A stretch of 64,000 nucleotides of DNA. It comes from Candidatus Sumerlaeota bacterium. Lineage in GTDB: Bacteria > Sumerlaeota > Sumerlaeia > Sumerlaeales > Sumerlaeaceae. Under the pieces are notes generated by a model. The model did not search any database and was not told the DNA's origin. It saw only the letters and a program-made list of their open reading frames with translations. Positions 18,660-27,577 of the stretch are shown piece by piece; position 1 is the first letter of the stretch, and each line of letters starts with the position of its first letter. The position numbers and the translations under genes are program-made. The DNA lies in the NCBI GenBank assembly GCA_017161655.1, contig JADFCV010000003.1:148361-212360 (forward strand), given 5' to 3'.

Positions 18660-20114
18660 ATGTTCGAGAGCCTGACTGAAAAACTAGAGTCTGTTTTTAA
18701 GAACCTGCGCGGGCAGGGACAAATCACGGAAGCCAACGTCAAGCAAGCCATGCGTGATGTGAAGATGGCTCTGCTAGAGGCCGACGTGAATTATAAGGTG
18801 GTGAAAGACTTCCTGGCGCGGGTGCAGGAGAAAGCGCTGGGGACCGAAGTTTTGACCTCTGTGACTCCTGGCCAGCAGATGGTGAAGATCATCTACGACG
18901 AGCTGGTCGAAGTGCTCGGTGGAGACAATCCCCCCTTCCGCCTGGAGCCGGGAAAAACTCATGTCATCCTGATGTTGGGTCTCCAGGGAAGCGGTAAAAC
19001 CACCTTCTGTGGAAAACTGGCCAAGCGCTTTGCTAGAGAGGGATGGAAGCCCTTGCTGGTGGCGTGCGATATTCACCGCCCTGCTGCCGTGCACCAATTA
19101 CACGTGGTCGGCGAGGCAGCAGGTGTGGATGTGTTCAGTCAAGGCACGGACAAGCCGGCCCCAGAAATTGCAAAGGCGGCTCTGGAGCATGCGCGTCAGC
19201 ACGGCCACAATTTGATCATCGTGGACACTGCGGGTCGTCTGCACATTGACGACGTGCGGATGGATGAACTTGCGGCGATTAAAGAAACCGTGAAGCCCTC
19301 GTTCACGTTTCTCGTGGCCGATGCCATGACGGGTCAGGATGCGGTCACGAGCGCCGCGACGTTTCACGAAAAAGTGGGCATTGACGGCGTGTGTCTTACA
19401 AAAATGGACGGCGACGCAAGAGGCGGTGCCGCACTCTCGATTCACGCCATGACGGGTAAGCCCGTAAAGTTTATCGGCACGGGCGAGAAACTCGAAGACT
19501 TGCAAGAATTCTTCCCGGATCGAATGGCGAGCCGCATTCTCGGCATGGGTGATGTTGTCTCGCTTGTCGAGAAGGCTCAGGAGCATTTCGACGAAAAACA
19601 AGCAGCCGACCTGGCGCGCAAAATGCGCACCGCCAGCTTCGATCTCGAAGATTTTTTGTCGCAGATGCAACAGCTGAAGAAAATGGGGCCGCTGCGCAGC
19701 CTTCTTGAGCTTCTGCCTGGTGTCGGCAGTGCTCTGAAGGATGTCGATATTCCCGAAAGCGAGATGAAACGCACCGAAGCCATCATCCTCTCCATGACTC
19801 CCGAGGAGCGGCGAAATCCCTCCATCATTGACGGGCGGCGGCGACTTCGCATCGCGCGCGGCAGCGGAACGACCCCGCAACACGTCAACGCACTCCTCCA
19901 ACAATTCGAGCATGCCAAAAAGATGATGCAGGGCGTGATGAAATTGCAGGATCGCGTGCGAGCTGCTGGCCCGGATGGCCAAGGCGCCCCAGCCAGCATC
20001 ACTGGCACGAATCTCTCGGCACGTGAACGAGCAAAACGCTTACAAAGGAAACTGTTCGAGCGGCGACAGCGCCAACAGCAGATCCGACGCCAAAAGCAGC
20101 GAAAAAAGAAATAA
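18660..20114 (+). CDS. ffh: Signal recognition particle protein Ffh
   Basis: GTPase of the signal recognition particle; with 4.5S RNA it targets membrane proteins to FtsY and SecYEG. Domain order is N (helical bundle from MFESLTEKLESVF), G and M. G-domain motifs are GLQGSGKTTFCGKLA (G1), DTAGRLHIDD (G3) and TKMDGDARGG (G4). The M domain carries GMGDVVSLVEKAQ and the RNA-binding block RRRLRIARGSGT, then a basic tail rich in Arg, Gln and Lys. At 484 residues it is slightly longer than average because of that tail. No 4.5S RNA gene is recognised nearby. Confidence 0.97.
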   Translation: MFESLTEKLESVFKNLRGQGQITEANVKQAMRDVKMALLEADVNYKVVKDFLARVQEKALGTEVLTSVTPGQQMVKIIYDELVEVLGGDNPPFRLEPGKTHVILMLGLQGSGKTTFCGKLAKRFAREGWKPLLVACDIHRPAAVHQLHVVGEAAGVDVFSQGTDKPAPEIAKAALEHARQHGHNLIIVDTAGRLHIDDVRMDELAAIKETVKPSFTFLVADAMTGQDAVTSAATFHEKVGIDGVCLTKMDGDARGGAALSIHAMTGKPVKFIGTGEKLEDLQEFFPDRMASRILGMGDVVSLVEKAQEHFDEKQAADLARKMRTASFDLEDFLSQMQQLKKMGPLRSLLELLPGVGSALKDVDIPESEMKRTEAIILSMTPEERRNPSIIDGRRRLRIARGSGTTPQHVNALLQQFEHAKKMMQGVMKLQDRVRAAGPDGQGAPASITGTNLSARERAKRLQRKLFERRQRQQQIRRQKQRKKK

Positions 20115-20237
20115 TGCGCACGGACGCGGCTCACAGACGCTGTGAAAAAAGCTGCTTTTCGGTGGGCGGGAATGCGTCCGGACGGCGATAACGCCTTCAC
20201 GATGCATTTGCACTACGGAGAAAAATCCTGCCTCGCA

Positions 20238-21344
20238 TCAACCCTGGAAGGCGTTTGCCGACTCAATCACATAGTCCACTTCATCGTCACTAAGTTCTGC
20301 GAACATCGGGAGAGAAACAACTTCGTCGCAGAGTCGCTCGGCATGCGGAAAATCCCCTCGCGCATAACCCAAATACCTGTATGCCTCCTGAAGATGAACG
20401 GGTACAGGATAATGAACGAGACACTCGACGCCCTTTTCGGCCATGAAGCGGAGGAAGCCATCTCGTGCGGCCGTGCGAATCGGATAAAGATGATAACAAG
20501 ATGAAACATTTGTCGGGATAAAAAGGTGACGTAGCGCAGGGTTGGTGATACCCGTGCGATAACGTTGGGCAATCTCCGCACGGCGAGCGGTCCATGCCTC
20601 AAGATGCGGTAACTTGGCGCGGAGAATAGCAGCTTGAATTTCATCGAGTCGGCTGTTTGTCCCGGGAATCTTGTGATAATACCTGCGCTCCTGGCCGTAG
20701 TTGCGTAGCATCCGAAGGCGCTCAGCAATCTCAGGCGAGTGAGTCGTTACTGCGCCGGCATCGCCAAAGGCGCCAAGATTCTTTGAGGGGTAAAAACTCC
20801 AGCAAGTGGTGAATCCCTGGGCGCCAACAGGCCGACTGCGATATCGGGCGCCATGTGCCTGAGCCGCATCATCCACCAGCACGGCACCGTGCTGGGCAGC
20901 CAAGCCAGCAATGCGCGAAAGATCAGCCGGCGTGCCATAAAGATGAACCGGGACTACCGCCTTCACGCGATGCTCCGAGAGCACCTCTTCCAAGGAAGAT
21001 GGATCCATGAGAGCCGTGTCGGGATTGACGTCGCAAAGGACGACTCTTGCACCGGTCAGAGAAATGCCCGCCACCGTGGGAACACAGGTGTTCGGCACAG
21101 TGACAACGACGTCACCTGGCCCAACGCCATGGGCCCACAACGCTAAATGGATTGCTTCCGTCCCGGAGCCGCAGCCCACGGCATCCACAGCACCTACGAA
21201 CGCCGCCCACTCCTGTTCAAAAAGCCGCCCCTCTTCCCCCAGAACAAACCAGCCACGTTCAAGGACACGGTTGATCGCGGAATCGATCTCATTCCGATGG
21301 CGCGCATACTGGCGCGAGAGATCTCCAAATGGAACTCGGTGCAT
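20238..21344 (-). CDS. DegT/DnrJ/EryC1/StrS sugar aminotransferase
   Basis: PLP-dependent enzyme that aminates a keto nucleotide-sugar, as in amino-sugar or surface-glycan synthesis. The PLP-binding lysine lies in SFYPSKNLGAFGDAGA (about Lys188) and the PLP-contact block is VLVDDAAQAHGA. The start MHRVPFGDLSRQYARH is typical of the family, so I choose the ATG at 21344, 4 bases after the stop of the epimerase gene; the frame stays open 62 codons further upstream. The pairing with an NAD-dependent epimerase/dehydratase-like protein and two GT2 glycosyltransferases suggests synthesis and transfer of an aminodeoxysugar. The product is not known. Confidence 0.93.
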   Translation of the reverse strand: MHRVPFGDLSRQYARHRNEIDSAINRVLERGWFVLGEEGRLFEQEWAAFVGAVDAVGCGSGTEAIHLALWAHGVGPGDVVVTVPNTCVPTVAGISLTGARVVLCDVNPDTALMDPSSLEEVLSEHRVKAVVPVHLYGTPADLSRIAGLAAQHGAVLVDDAAQAHGARYRSRPVGAQGFTTCWSFYPSKNLGAFGDAGAVTTHSPEIAERLRMLRNYGQERRYYHKIPGTNSRLDEIQAAILRAKLPHLEAWTARRAEIAQRYRTGITNPALRHLFIPTNVSSCYHLYPIRTAARDGFLRFMAEKGVECLVHYPVPVHLQEAYRYLGYARGDFPHAERLCDEVVSLPMFAELSDDEVDYVIESANAFQG

Positions 21345-21348
21345 GGCA

Positions 21349-22446
21349 TCAGGCTCCCCAGGGGATTCTGTCAGGTGGGCACGGGGGCACGCCGGCAGGA
21401 TGCTCGCCCCAGTACCAATCCTTATACGATCGATAGTACTCGAGTGTGCGGCGAATTCCTTCGCGGACGCTGACGCGTGGCCGCCACCCGGTGAGCTTCT
21501 GGAACTTCGAATAATCAGCAATGTAGTCACCAGGCTCGATCACCTTGGCTTCAGGCGGGAAGGGAATAAGTTCATATTCCCCGCTCCCATTCACTTCAAT
21601 GGCGAGCTCAACAAACTCTTTCAGGCTAAGCGGCTCGCCGCCGAGATTGAAGGCTTCGCCATTGGTACGCTCATCGGCCATCGCAATGAGCAACGCTTCA
21701 ACGACATCGGACACATAGTTGATATCGCGAACCTGTGTACCCGTGCCATAAAGGCGAATCTTTTCCCCATCAATAAGCTGGCGGAGGAACCAGTTCAACA
21801 CTCCCTGGCGGTGATGACGCATTTGGTGGCGTGGGCCAAATGTGTTCGTCATGCGGAGGGAACACGCGCGAATACCGTACACATCATTGTAAAGGAGATG
21901 ATATGCTTCGCCGGCGATATTGTTGATACCATTCACGTCCACAGGTCGCATGGGGGTGTCTTCTGTGACGGGCTTACCGCTGGTGCGCCCATACTGGCCT
22001 CGCGTGCCAGCAAACACCACTTTGATACGCGGATTGAAGAGCCGACATGACTCCAAAATGGAGAGCTGACTCACGCAATTGATCTCGAGATCCGTGAAAG
22101 GATCACGCATGCTATCGACGTGGCTCAGGGTCCCGGCCAAATTGAAAAGCAGATCCTGATCCTGCACCAGATAATTCATACTTGTCCGGTCGCGAACATC
22201 AGAAATGTTCACCTGGACGCGGTCCCGAACAGGCTCGATATTGAAGGTGTTTCCTCCATATTCGGGAATCATCGAATCCACGATGAGCACACGTGCTCCC
22301 AGTCCCACAAGGACTATGGCCAGGTTGCTCCCGATGAATCCCATCCCCCCGGTAATCATCACGCGCTTGTCGCGATAGAATTCCGCAAGCGCTGCGAGGC
22401 GTTCTGGCTCTTCAGTGCGTAAAGTTTCGAGCAAAAACGATCCCAT
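21349..22446 (-). CDS. NAD-dependent epimerase/dehydratase family protein with altered catalytic motif
   Basis: Extended SDR protein with the NAD-binding loop TGGMGFIGSN near the N-terminus and nucleotide-sugar family blocks (LAGTLSHVDSMRDP, LRMTNTFGPRHQ, RDINYVSDV, FNLGG). The usual catalytic YxxxK is absent: the aligned stretch reads VNGINNIAGE, giving Asn at both positions (about 172 and 176). I recall a subfamily with NGINK here, in which only the Tyr is changed. The Ser/Thr active-site block is AGTRGQYG. I start at the ATG giving MGSFLLETL, 5 bases after the upstream glycosyltransferase stop. It probably makes or modifies the sugar used by the neighbouring aminotransferase. The reaction type is uncertain. 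Confidence 0.85.
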   Translation of the reverse strand: MGSFLLETLRTEEPERLAALAEFYRDKRVMITGGMGFIGSNLAIVLVGLGARVLIVDSMIPEYGGNTFNIEPVRDRVQVNISDVRDRTSMNYLVQDQDLLFNLAGTLSHVDSMRDPFTDLEINCVSQLSILESCRLFNPRIKVVFAGTRGQYGRTSGKPVTEDTPMRPVDVNGINNIAGEAYHLLYNDVYGIRACSLRMTNTFGPRHQMRHHRQGVLNWFLRQLIDGEKIRLYGTGTQVRDINYVSDVVEALLIAMADERTNGEAFNLGGEPLSLKEFVELAIEVNGSGEYELIPFPPEAKVIEPGDYIADYSKFQKLTGWRPRVSVREGIRRTLEYYRSYKDWYWGEHPAGVPPCPPDRIPWGA

Positions 22447-22451
22447 GCGTT

Positions 22452-23171
22452 TCACCCTTGACGAAGGACAACAAGCTGCCACCACAGCTTCATGACCCCC
22501 ACACCCACAGCGGCAATGCGCCGGAAATTGAAGAATTGCGATTTGCCATAGACACGAAAGAAATGGCTCACACCCACTTCCTCGAAACGAGCGCCTGACG
22601 CTTGAAGCTTGCGCACCAGTTCAAGGCAAATCACGCCGCTGTCTTGCGGGAGGGAAATCTTCTCGAGTGCGGACTTGCGAATGAGCCGAAAATCGCAGTC
22701 AACATCGCGAATCTTTAAATTGAAGAGCAGCTTCATGGCCCAATGATACATCTTGCCGATTACGATACGATGAACTGGATCATGGCGTTTTATTTTGTAG
22801 CCCTGGACCACGTCAACATTTGGCCCCACTTTTTCGACCAGGAGTAAAAGCTCCCGGGGATCGTATTGGGCATCCCCATCGGTGTAAAAAACCCAATCCT
22901 TTTGAGCGTTTGAGAATCCTGAACGAAGGGCACCGCCATAGCCGCGATTCTGCTCATGGAAAACGAGTCGCAGGTGTTGTGGATAGAGTTCGGCAAGCTC
23001 CTTGAGGACGGTTCGACTCATATCGCTACTTCCATCATCCACCACGATAACTTCGTAGTCGTCCGTCACCTTTTCGGCGGTTTCCAGCGCCGTCAGCACG
23101 AGCGAACCGATTGTTCCCCCATCATTGTAACATGGAAAAAAGATACTAAGACTTGTCAGTGGCTTGGCCAT
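22452..23171 (-). CDS. Glycosyltransferase family 2 (dolichyl-phosphate-mannose-synthase-like)
   Basis: About 239 residues with a GT-A fold: SIFFPCYNDGGTI at the start, VIVVDDGSSD and the metal-binding YTDGDAQYDP. The closing part resembles polyprenyl-phosphate glycosyltransferases (VDCDFRLIRKSAL, then RVYGKSQFF) and has no strong transmembrane helices. It likely loads a sugar onto undecaprenyl phosphate or a related lipid carrier. The ATG at 23171 has a strong GAGGAG five bases upstream. The frame is open 98 codons further upstream, but that part is unlike the family. A 224-base gap separates it from the upstream glycosyltransferase. Confidence 0.9.
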   Translation of the reverse strand: MAKPLTSLSIFFPCYNDGGTIGSLVLTALETAEKVTDDYEVIVVDDGSSDMSRTVLKELAELYPQHLRLVFHEQNRGYGGALRSGFSNAQKDWVFYTDGDAQYDPRELLLLVEKVGPNVDVVQGYKIKRHDPVHRIVIGKMYHWAMKLLFNLKIRDVDCDFRLIRKSALEKISLPQDSGVICLELVRKLQASGARFEEVGVSHFFRVYGKSQFFNFRRIAAVGVGVMKLWWQLVVLRQG

Positions 23172-23395
23172 GAAGTCTCCTCTTCGAAGCTCACCAAATG
23201 GTCCTGCTTTGCTGTTCTCAAAATCTCTCGGTCCCTTTTGGCTAACTTTGTGGTATGCCATGCTGAAGGACGCAGTGTCTTTGTCAATAAAACATAAAAC
23301 TTTTCGAAAATAGCCAGGGCCATAAGAAGGGAACGCTGCGGGAAGAGAAGCAAAGTGGCTCTGAAGACCAACCGCTAGCTTGGTCGCGAAGCCAA

Positions 23396-24310
23396 TCAGA
23401 TTTGTATTCTCCCGGCGGTGATTTTGCTCAGAAGATACCTTCCGAGTGTGAGGGCCGGGATCCACCAGAACAGGATAAACCTCTGACGCAAGGTAAGAGG
23501 GAAATCAATGTAGGCAATGCGGCGACATTCACGGCCCTCTGGCGTCAGCCACCATCTCCAGCGTCGAAGAAAACCCTTCGCACCTAATCGCAGCACGTAG
23601 AAACGATTCATAACGCGTTCTGTATAGAGGCGATGCGCATAGCCATCAGCGGGTCGCACCCGCCCTTCCGTGCTGAGCCGATGCTGGACAGCTGCATCGG
23701 GCAGCACCACAAACTTCCAGCCCCTGTCGCGAGCACGCGCACACAAATCGAGGTCCTCAAAGATGTAAGGATAGGCGGGATCGAAACCGCCGAGCTCCTC
23801 GAGCACTTCACGTCGCCACACACTAAAGCAGGTGGAAATGTAATGCGGGTCGCGCCACTCGCTGCGGCTTCTATGGAAATCGTGATATCCCCCTTTATCA
23901 GGATAGCCGGCCATAAACCAAATGTGCTTGCGCTCAGCGTCCTCATAAATGGCAGGAGCGGTTGCTGCGGCCTGAGGCTCCTCCTGAAAAGCGTCAAGAA
24001 GCCGTCGCACGAGATCGTCGTCGAGCGCGACCGCGTCCGAATCCATGAATGCAATGTAGGGTGCGCGGGCGAGACGTATCCCCACGTTGCGTCCTACACT
24101 TGCGCCAAGATTGCGCTGCGCACAGTGGAGAATGGTAGGAAGTTTTCCCCAAGAACGAACGTATTCGGCAGTCCCATCTGTCGAGCCATTGTCAACAATC
24201 ACGAGCTCGATGGACACACCACGTTGGGCGACCATACTCTCCATAGCGAGAGCAAGGTCTTTGCGCCTCTGGTAAGTGACGATGACTACAGAAACATCAG
24301 GTCGATTCAT
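23396..24310 (-). CDS. Glycosyltransferase family 2, rhamnosyltransferase-like
   Basis: A 304-residue GT2 enzyme with VSVVIVTYQRR at the start, VIVDNGSTDGT, the metal site FMDSDAVAL and the acceptor-side block YIFEDLDLCARARDRGW. It resembles WcaA/rhamnosyltransferase-like enzymes of polysaccharide assembly. Its start lies three bases after the stop of the radical SAM gene, which suggests one mRNA. The C-terminus holds a hydrophobic stretch (FILFWWIPALTLGRYLL), so it may touch the membrane. The sugar donor is unknown. Confidence 0.9.
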   Translation of the reverse strand: MNRPDVSVVIVTYQRRKDLALAMESMVAQRGVSIELVIVDNGSTDGTAEYVRSWGKLPTILHCAQRNLGASVGRNVGIRLARAPYIAFMDSDAVALDDDLVRRLLDAFQEEPQAAATAPAIYEDAERKHIWFMAGYPDKGGYHDFHRSRSEWRDPHYISTCFSVWRREVLEELGGFDPAYPYIFEDLDLCARARDRGWKFVVLPDAAVQHRLSTEGRVRPADGYAHRLYTERVMNRFYVLRLGAKGFLRRWRWWLTPEGRECRRIAYIDFPLTLRQRFILFWWIPALTLGRYLLSKITAGRIQI

Positions 24311-24313
24311 CTC

Positions 24314-25486
24314 TTAAAGTTTCCGCAGCATTGAGCGAAGACCTGCAAACGAATACTCGATGTTCTTTGATAAGTAGCAGCCATGGGTGCACCAACAACG
24401 GCTCGTGGCGCGGCGCATGGCCTCCGCCTCCGGCGAATCCCACGCCCGCATGAAATTGAGATCGTAGTCACGCACGTTTCCAAACGGTTTGGAAAATTCG
24501 CAGACTGCAAGCTCGCCAGTGGCATAGAGTACGGCGACATTCTGTCCAGCGGAAACGCAATCCACGAGTTTGCGCTTTGTCTTGAGCATTTCGACGGTGA
24601 AGTGTGTCGTGAGATGAAAGGAATGGTTCGCAATTCCACGACGGCGATTGATCCCGTCTAATGTTGCTAAAATGTTATCCCACTCCTCTTGTGGGGGCAG
24701 AGAATCCTCGGGTGGATTGAAGTCGGCACGATACTCCGGAGCTAGCCCCCAGAGACTAAAGTTCGTGCCGCGGACAAACTCGAAACCTTGCCGAGCGTGC
24801 GGATAGTGCGACTCCACATGCCACGCCAGCTCTTCTAGCTCACGCCAGTTTCGCGAAGTTATGATCGTAATAACACCGAATTCGAGCTGGTACGGATAGC
24901 GCTGACGAAGCTCTTCTAAAAGGCCAAGGGTGGCGTTAGCACGTTCCCATGCGCGTGGACTTTGTCGAACCTCGTTGTGCGTGGCCTCAAGGCCGTCAAG
25001 CGAAACCAGAACATCCACACAGCCAGGTAATTCTGCACCAACAACCTCTTCGACAAATCTTTGCACACGTTCGGGCAGGAAACCATTTGTGATAATTGCC
25101 ACGCGCTTCGCTTGGGTCGCCTTGCCAAGAAGAATGGTAATTTCCGAGCACTCAGGATGGAGCAGCGCTTCGCCGCCAGTAAGAAAGATTCGCTCAAGTG
25201 GTGGAATTGTGGGAGCAAGCTTTTCGTAATCGGAAAGGCGCAATTCCCCCGGCACATAGCCAAGCTCTTCGATATAGAAGCAGTGTTTGCAGCGAGCGTT
25301 GCACTGGTTGGTGAGAAAGACAAAAAGGTCTTCGAGCGTGCCTCTGCGATTGCGCAGGAGCTGCCATCGCCGCCGAACATAACGGGGCAAGTAGCGCCCG
25401 AGCCATTGGCGGAAGAAAAAGTCGCGCTTGGCACGTTGCTCGTTTGTCATTGCTAAGAACAATTCTTTCACGCGCCGTGCATTCAT
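24314..25486 (-). CDS. Radical SAM/SPASM-type protein
   Basis: The [4Fe-4S]-SAM motif CNARCKHC is clear in the first 75 residues, followed by FLTGGEALLHP. A C-terminal set of cysteines (DCVSAGQ, VCEFSK, CWCTHGCYL) suggests a SPASM or half-SPASM domain that holds an auxiliary cluster. Such enzymes modify peptides, sugars or cofactors. Here it is tightly linked to GT2 glycosyltransferases and a BioF-like synthase, so a small-molecule or glycan substrate is as likely as a peptide; no precursor peptide gene was seen. The start is uncertain: ATG at 25486, TTG at 25495 or ATG at 25450, none with a clear ribosome binding site. Confidence 0.87.
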   Translation of the reverse strand: MNARRVKELFLAMTNEQRAKRDFFFRQWLGRYLPRYVRRRWQLLRNRRGTLEDLFVFLTNQCNARCKHCFYIEELGYVPGELRLSDYEKLAPTIPPLERIFLTGGEALLHPECSEITILLGKATQAKRVAIITNGFLPERVQRFVEEVVGAELPGCVDVLVSLDGLEATHNEVRQSPRAWERANATLGLLEELRQRYPYQLEFGVITIITSRNWRELEELAWHVESHYPHARQGFEFVRGTNFSLWGLAPEYRADFNPPEDSLPPQEEWDNILATLDGINRRRGIANHSFHLTTHFTVEMLKTKRKLVDCVSAGQNVAVLYATGELAVCEFSKPFGNVRDYDLNFMRAWDSPEAEAMRRATSRCWCTHGCYLSKNIEYSFAGLRSMLRKL

Positions 25487-25544
25487 AATGCACAAGGCGC
25501 TGCTCTTTCATTTAAGGCGTAAAAAGGGCGAGTCGTCCCACGTT

Positions 25545-26783
25545 TCATTGAGCAAGCGACCGCATCTCCTCGGCAAGGCAAGCAGCAAGCTCTTCTATTG
25601 CGTGTTCTGGATGCGTGGCCATCAGCGTGAGGCGAATTCGGGCTGTCCCAGGCGGCACGGTTGGCGGACGGATCGCAACACCTAAAAACCCTTTTCTTTC
25701 GAGCTGTGTCGCTAACCGCAGTGTATCGTCAGCGTTTCCCACCACAACAGGGACGATAGCTGATGGGGAATCTGCCACGGCAATGCCCTTCGAGCGGAGC
25801 GCCGCACGTAACATGGCGGCATTGTGTGCGAGCGCCTCAAGACGTCCTGGTTCGTCCTCAAGCACCTCCAGCGCAGCCAAAGCCGCCGCTGCACATGGTG
25901 GCGCTAACGCCGTATCGTAAATGAAAGCGCGCGCGCGATTCACCAGAAGATCGCGTAGGCATTGCGGACCTACGACGAAACCTCCTTGCGAGCCAAGCGC
26001 TTTGCTGAGCGTTCCAATCTGGATGCATTGCGGCGAACCCGAAAGACCTGCAGCGGCCACGGCACCAGCTCCGCTGGGTCCAACCACACCCGTCCCATGA
26101 GCGTCGTCCACGACGAGAAGTCCCCCTTCGCGCTCAGCAATTTCGTGGAGTTCCCGCAACGGTGCGACATCCCCATCCATCGAAAACACCCCCTCCGTCA
26201 CAATAAGCACGCGCACACCCTGCGGCGAGGGGTGCTTCGCGACAAGACGGCGTACTTCGCGCAGGGCGGACTCTGGGTCGTTGTGGCAAAAGGACTTCCA
26301 GGGAGCGCCACAAGCAAGAATCGCGTCAACCAGACTGGCATGAACTAACTTGTCAAAGACGATGGGGACGCGCGAACCGTCCCTACGTCTGGAAAGCGTC
26401 TGGATAAGTCCGATATTAGCCAGAAAACCCGACGAAAAAATCAGGGCCGTCTCTACTGCTTTGAACGAAGCAAGTCGTGCTTCGAGCTCCTCGTGGAGGG
26501 TAAGAGTCCCTGTTATCAACCGGGAGCCACCGGAGCCTGCACCATATTGCTCGGCAGCCTGGCGCACTCGCTCCAAAACACGTGGGTGAGACGCAAGATC
26601 CAAATAGTTGTTCGAGCTGAAATTCCACAGCATCCGTCCCCCGCGCTCGATGCGTGGTCCCACGTGACAGTTCGATGCTTTGAGTTCACGCCAGAGATGG
26701 CGTGCCTTCAGCTCGGAAAGTTGAGATTCAAAATCACTCCAAAGCGTCACCTTGTCCACGGTCGTTATGTGCTCTGCCGGCAT
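25545..26783 (-). CDS. Alpha-oxoamine synthase, 8-amino-7-oxononanoate synthase-like
   Basis: PLP enzyme that condenses an amino acid with an acyl-CoA or acyl-ACP and releases CO2. The PLP lysine lies in GTLSKALGSQGG; other family blocks are NFSSNNYLDLASHP, GSGGSRLITGTLTLHEELE and VVDDAHGTGVVG. I start at the ATG giving MPAEHITTVDK because homology begins shortly after it; an ATG at 26843 and an open frame beyond it are also possible. It could be BioF for biotin, but no other biotin genes are near. Its place before a radical SAM gene and glycosyltransferases also allows a role in a lipid or natural product, as for serine palmitoyltransferase-like enzymes. Confidence 0.88.
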   Translation of the reverse strand: MPAEHITTVDKVTLWSDFESQLSELKARHLWRELKASNCHVGPRIERGGRMLWNFSSNNYLDLASHPRVLERVRQAAEQYGAGSGGSRLITGTLTLHEELEARLASFKAVETALIFSSGFLANIGLIQTLSRRRDGSRVPIVFDKLVHASLVDAILACGAPWKSFCHNDPESALREVRRLVAKHPSPQGVRVLIVTEGVFSMDGDVAPLRELHEIAEREGGLLVVDDAHGTGVVGPSGAGAVAAAGLSGSPQCIQIGTLSKALGSQGGFVVGPQCLRDLLVNRARAFIYDTALAPPCAAAALAALEVLEDEPGRLEALAHNAAMLRAALRSKGIAVADSPSAIVPVVVGNADDTLRLATQLERKGFLGVAIRPPTVPPGTARIRLTLMATHPEHAIEELAACLAEEMRSLAQ

Positions 26784-26857
26784 TGGAAAATTCAGTAATC
26801 GGCGCGAGCAAGAGGTTTCCCCCGGTAGAAGGTTAAGAAGCATGGCGGGCTGCTTGC

Positions 26858-27454
26858 CTATCGACGCCCAGGCTTCGGCGTGCGCTGAGGCGAAGGCATA
26901 GACGGGGGGCCCAGTGGGTCCGCAACTAGCCCATGGAGGAATCTTGCGAAGTTGCGCTCCGCTGTCTTTGAGTCCTTTTCCATGGCCAGGCCGAAAGCTA
27001 TCAAGCAAACGACCACAAAGAAATACGCAAAAGCCCCGAAGATCGTAAGCCAGGGAAGGACATCCTCTCTTCCCTCCTTCCGAGTAAGGACGAGAATTCC
27101 CAAACAAAATCCCGCTGCAACAGCCATAATCGAGAAAAGAACAATCACCCCAAATAAGAAGGCCGATTCCGACTCCTCCACAGACACAAAATCCCCAGTG
27201 GCACCCACAGAAGCTAAGGCAAACAGAAAACTCACCGCTGTCATAAGGATTCCCAAACTTACCAAGCCACAACCGATCATAGACAGAGGCCGGCGACTAA
27301 ACGACAGACCCTTGCTTGCCGAGTGGGAGACATGAGGATACGCCGGCAGAGGTGCTCTTTCCGCACGCTCCTTTTTCCTGAGCTTACGAATGCGTTCTCG
27401 CGCTCGACTTAGCTTATCGGCGAGTTCTTGCTTGTCATCGAAAGGTGGTTGCAT
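26858..27454 (-). CDS. Hypothetical membrane protein, three predicted helices
   Basis: About 198 residues. A charged N-terminal helix rich in Lys/Arg/Glu (LADKLSRARERIRKLRKK) is followed by three hydrophobic segments and a Pro-rich C-terminal tail. I do not recognise a family. The ATG at 27454 has GAGGG close upstream; the frame is open further upstream without homology. It lies directly before the BioF-like gene on the same strand and is divergent from truA, so it may be the first gene of the glycan/synthase operon. Confidence 0.6.
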   Translation of the reverse strand: MQPPFDDKQELADKLSRARERIRKLRKKERAERAPLPAYPHVSHSASKGLSFSRRPLSMIGCGLVSLGILMTAVSFLFALASVGATGDFVSVEESESAFLFGVIVLFSIMAVAAGFCLGILVLTRKEGREDVLPWLTIFGAFAYFFVVVCLIAFGLAMEKDSKTAERNFARFLHGLVADPLGPPSMPSPQRTPKPGRR

Positions 27455-27577
27455 CCATCCCTCTGCTTCGCACTGAGTGCAGCTTGACGCCCGAAAAATG
27501 AAGTTAAAAGGACTGAAAAAAACAACGACGCATTTGTTCGATGACGTCAAGTCACAAGACGCGTGCCTCACTGGGAG

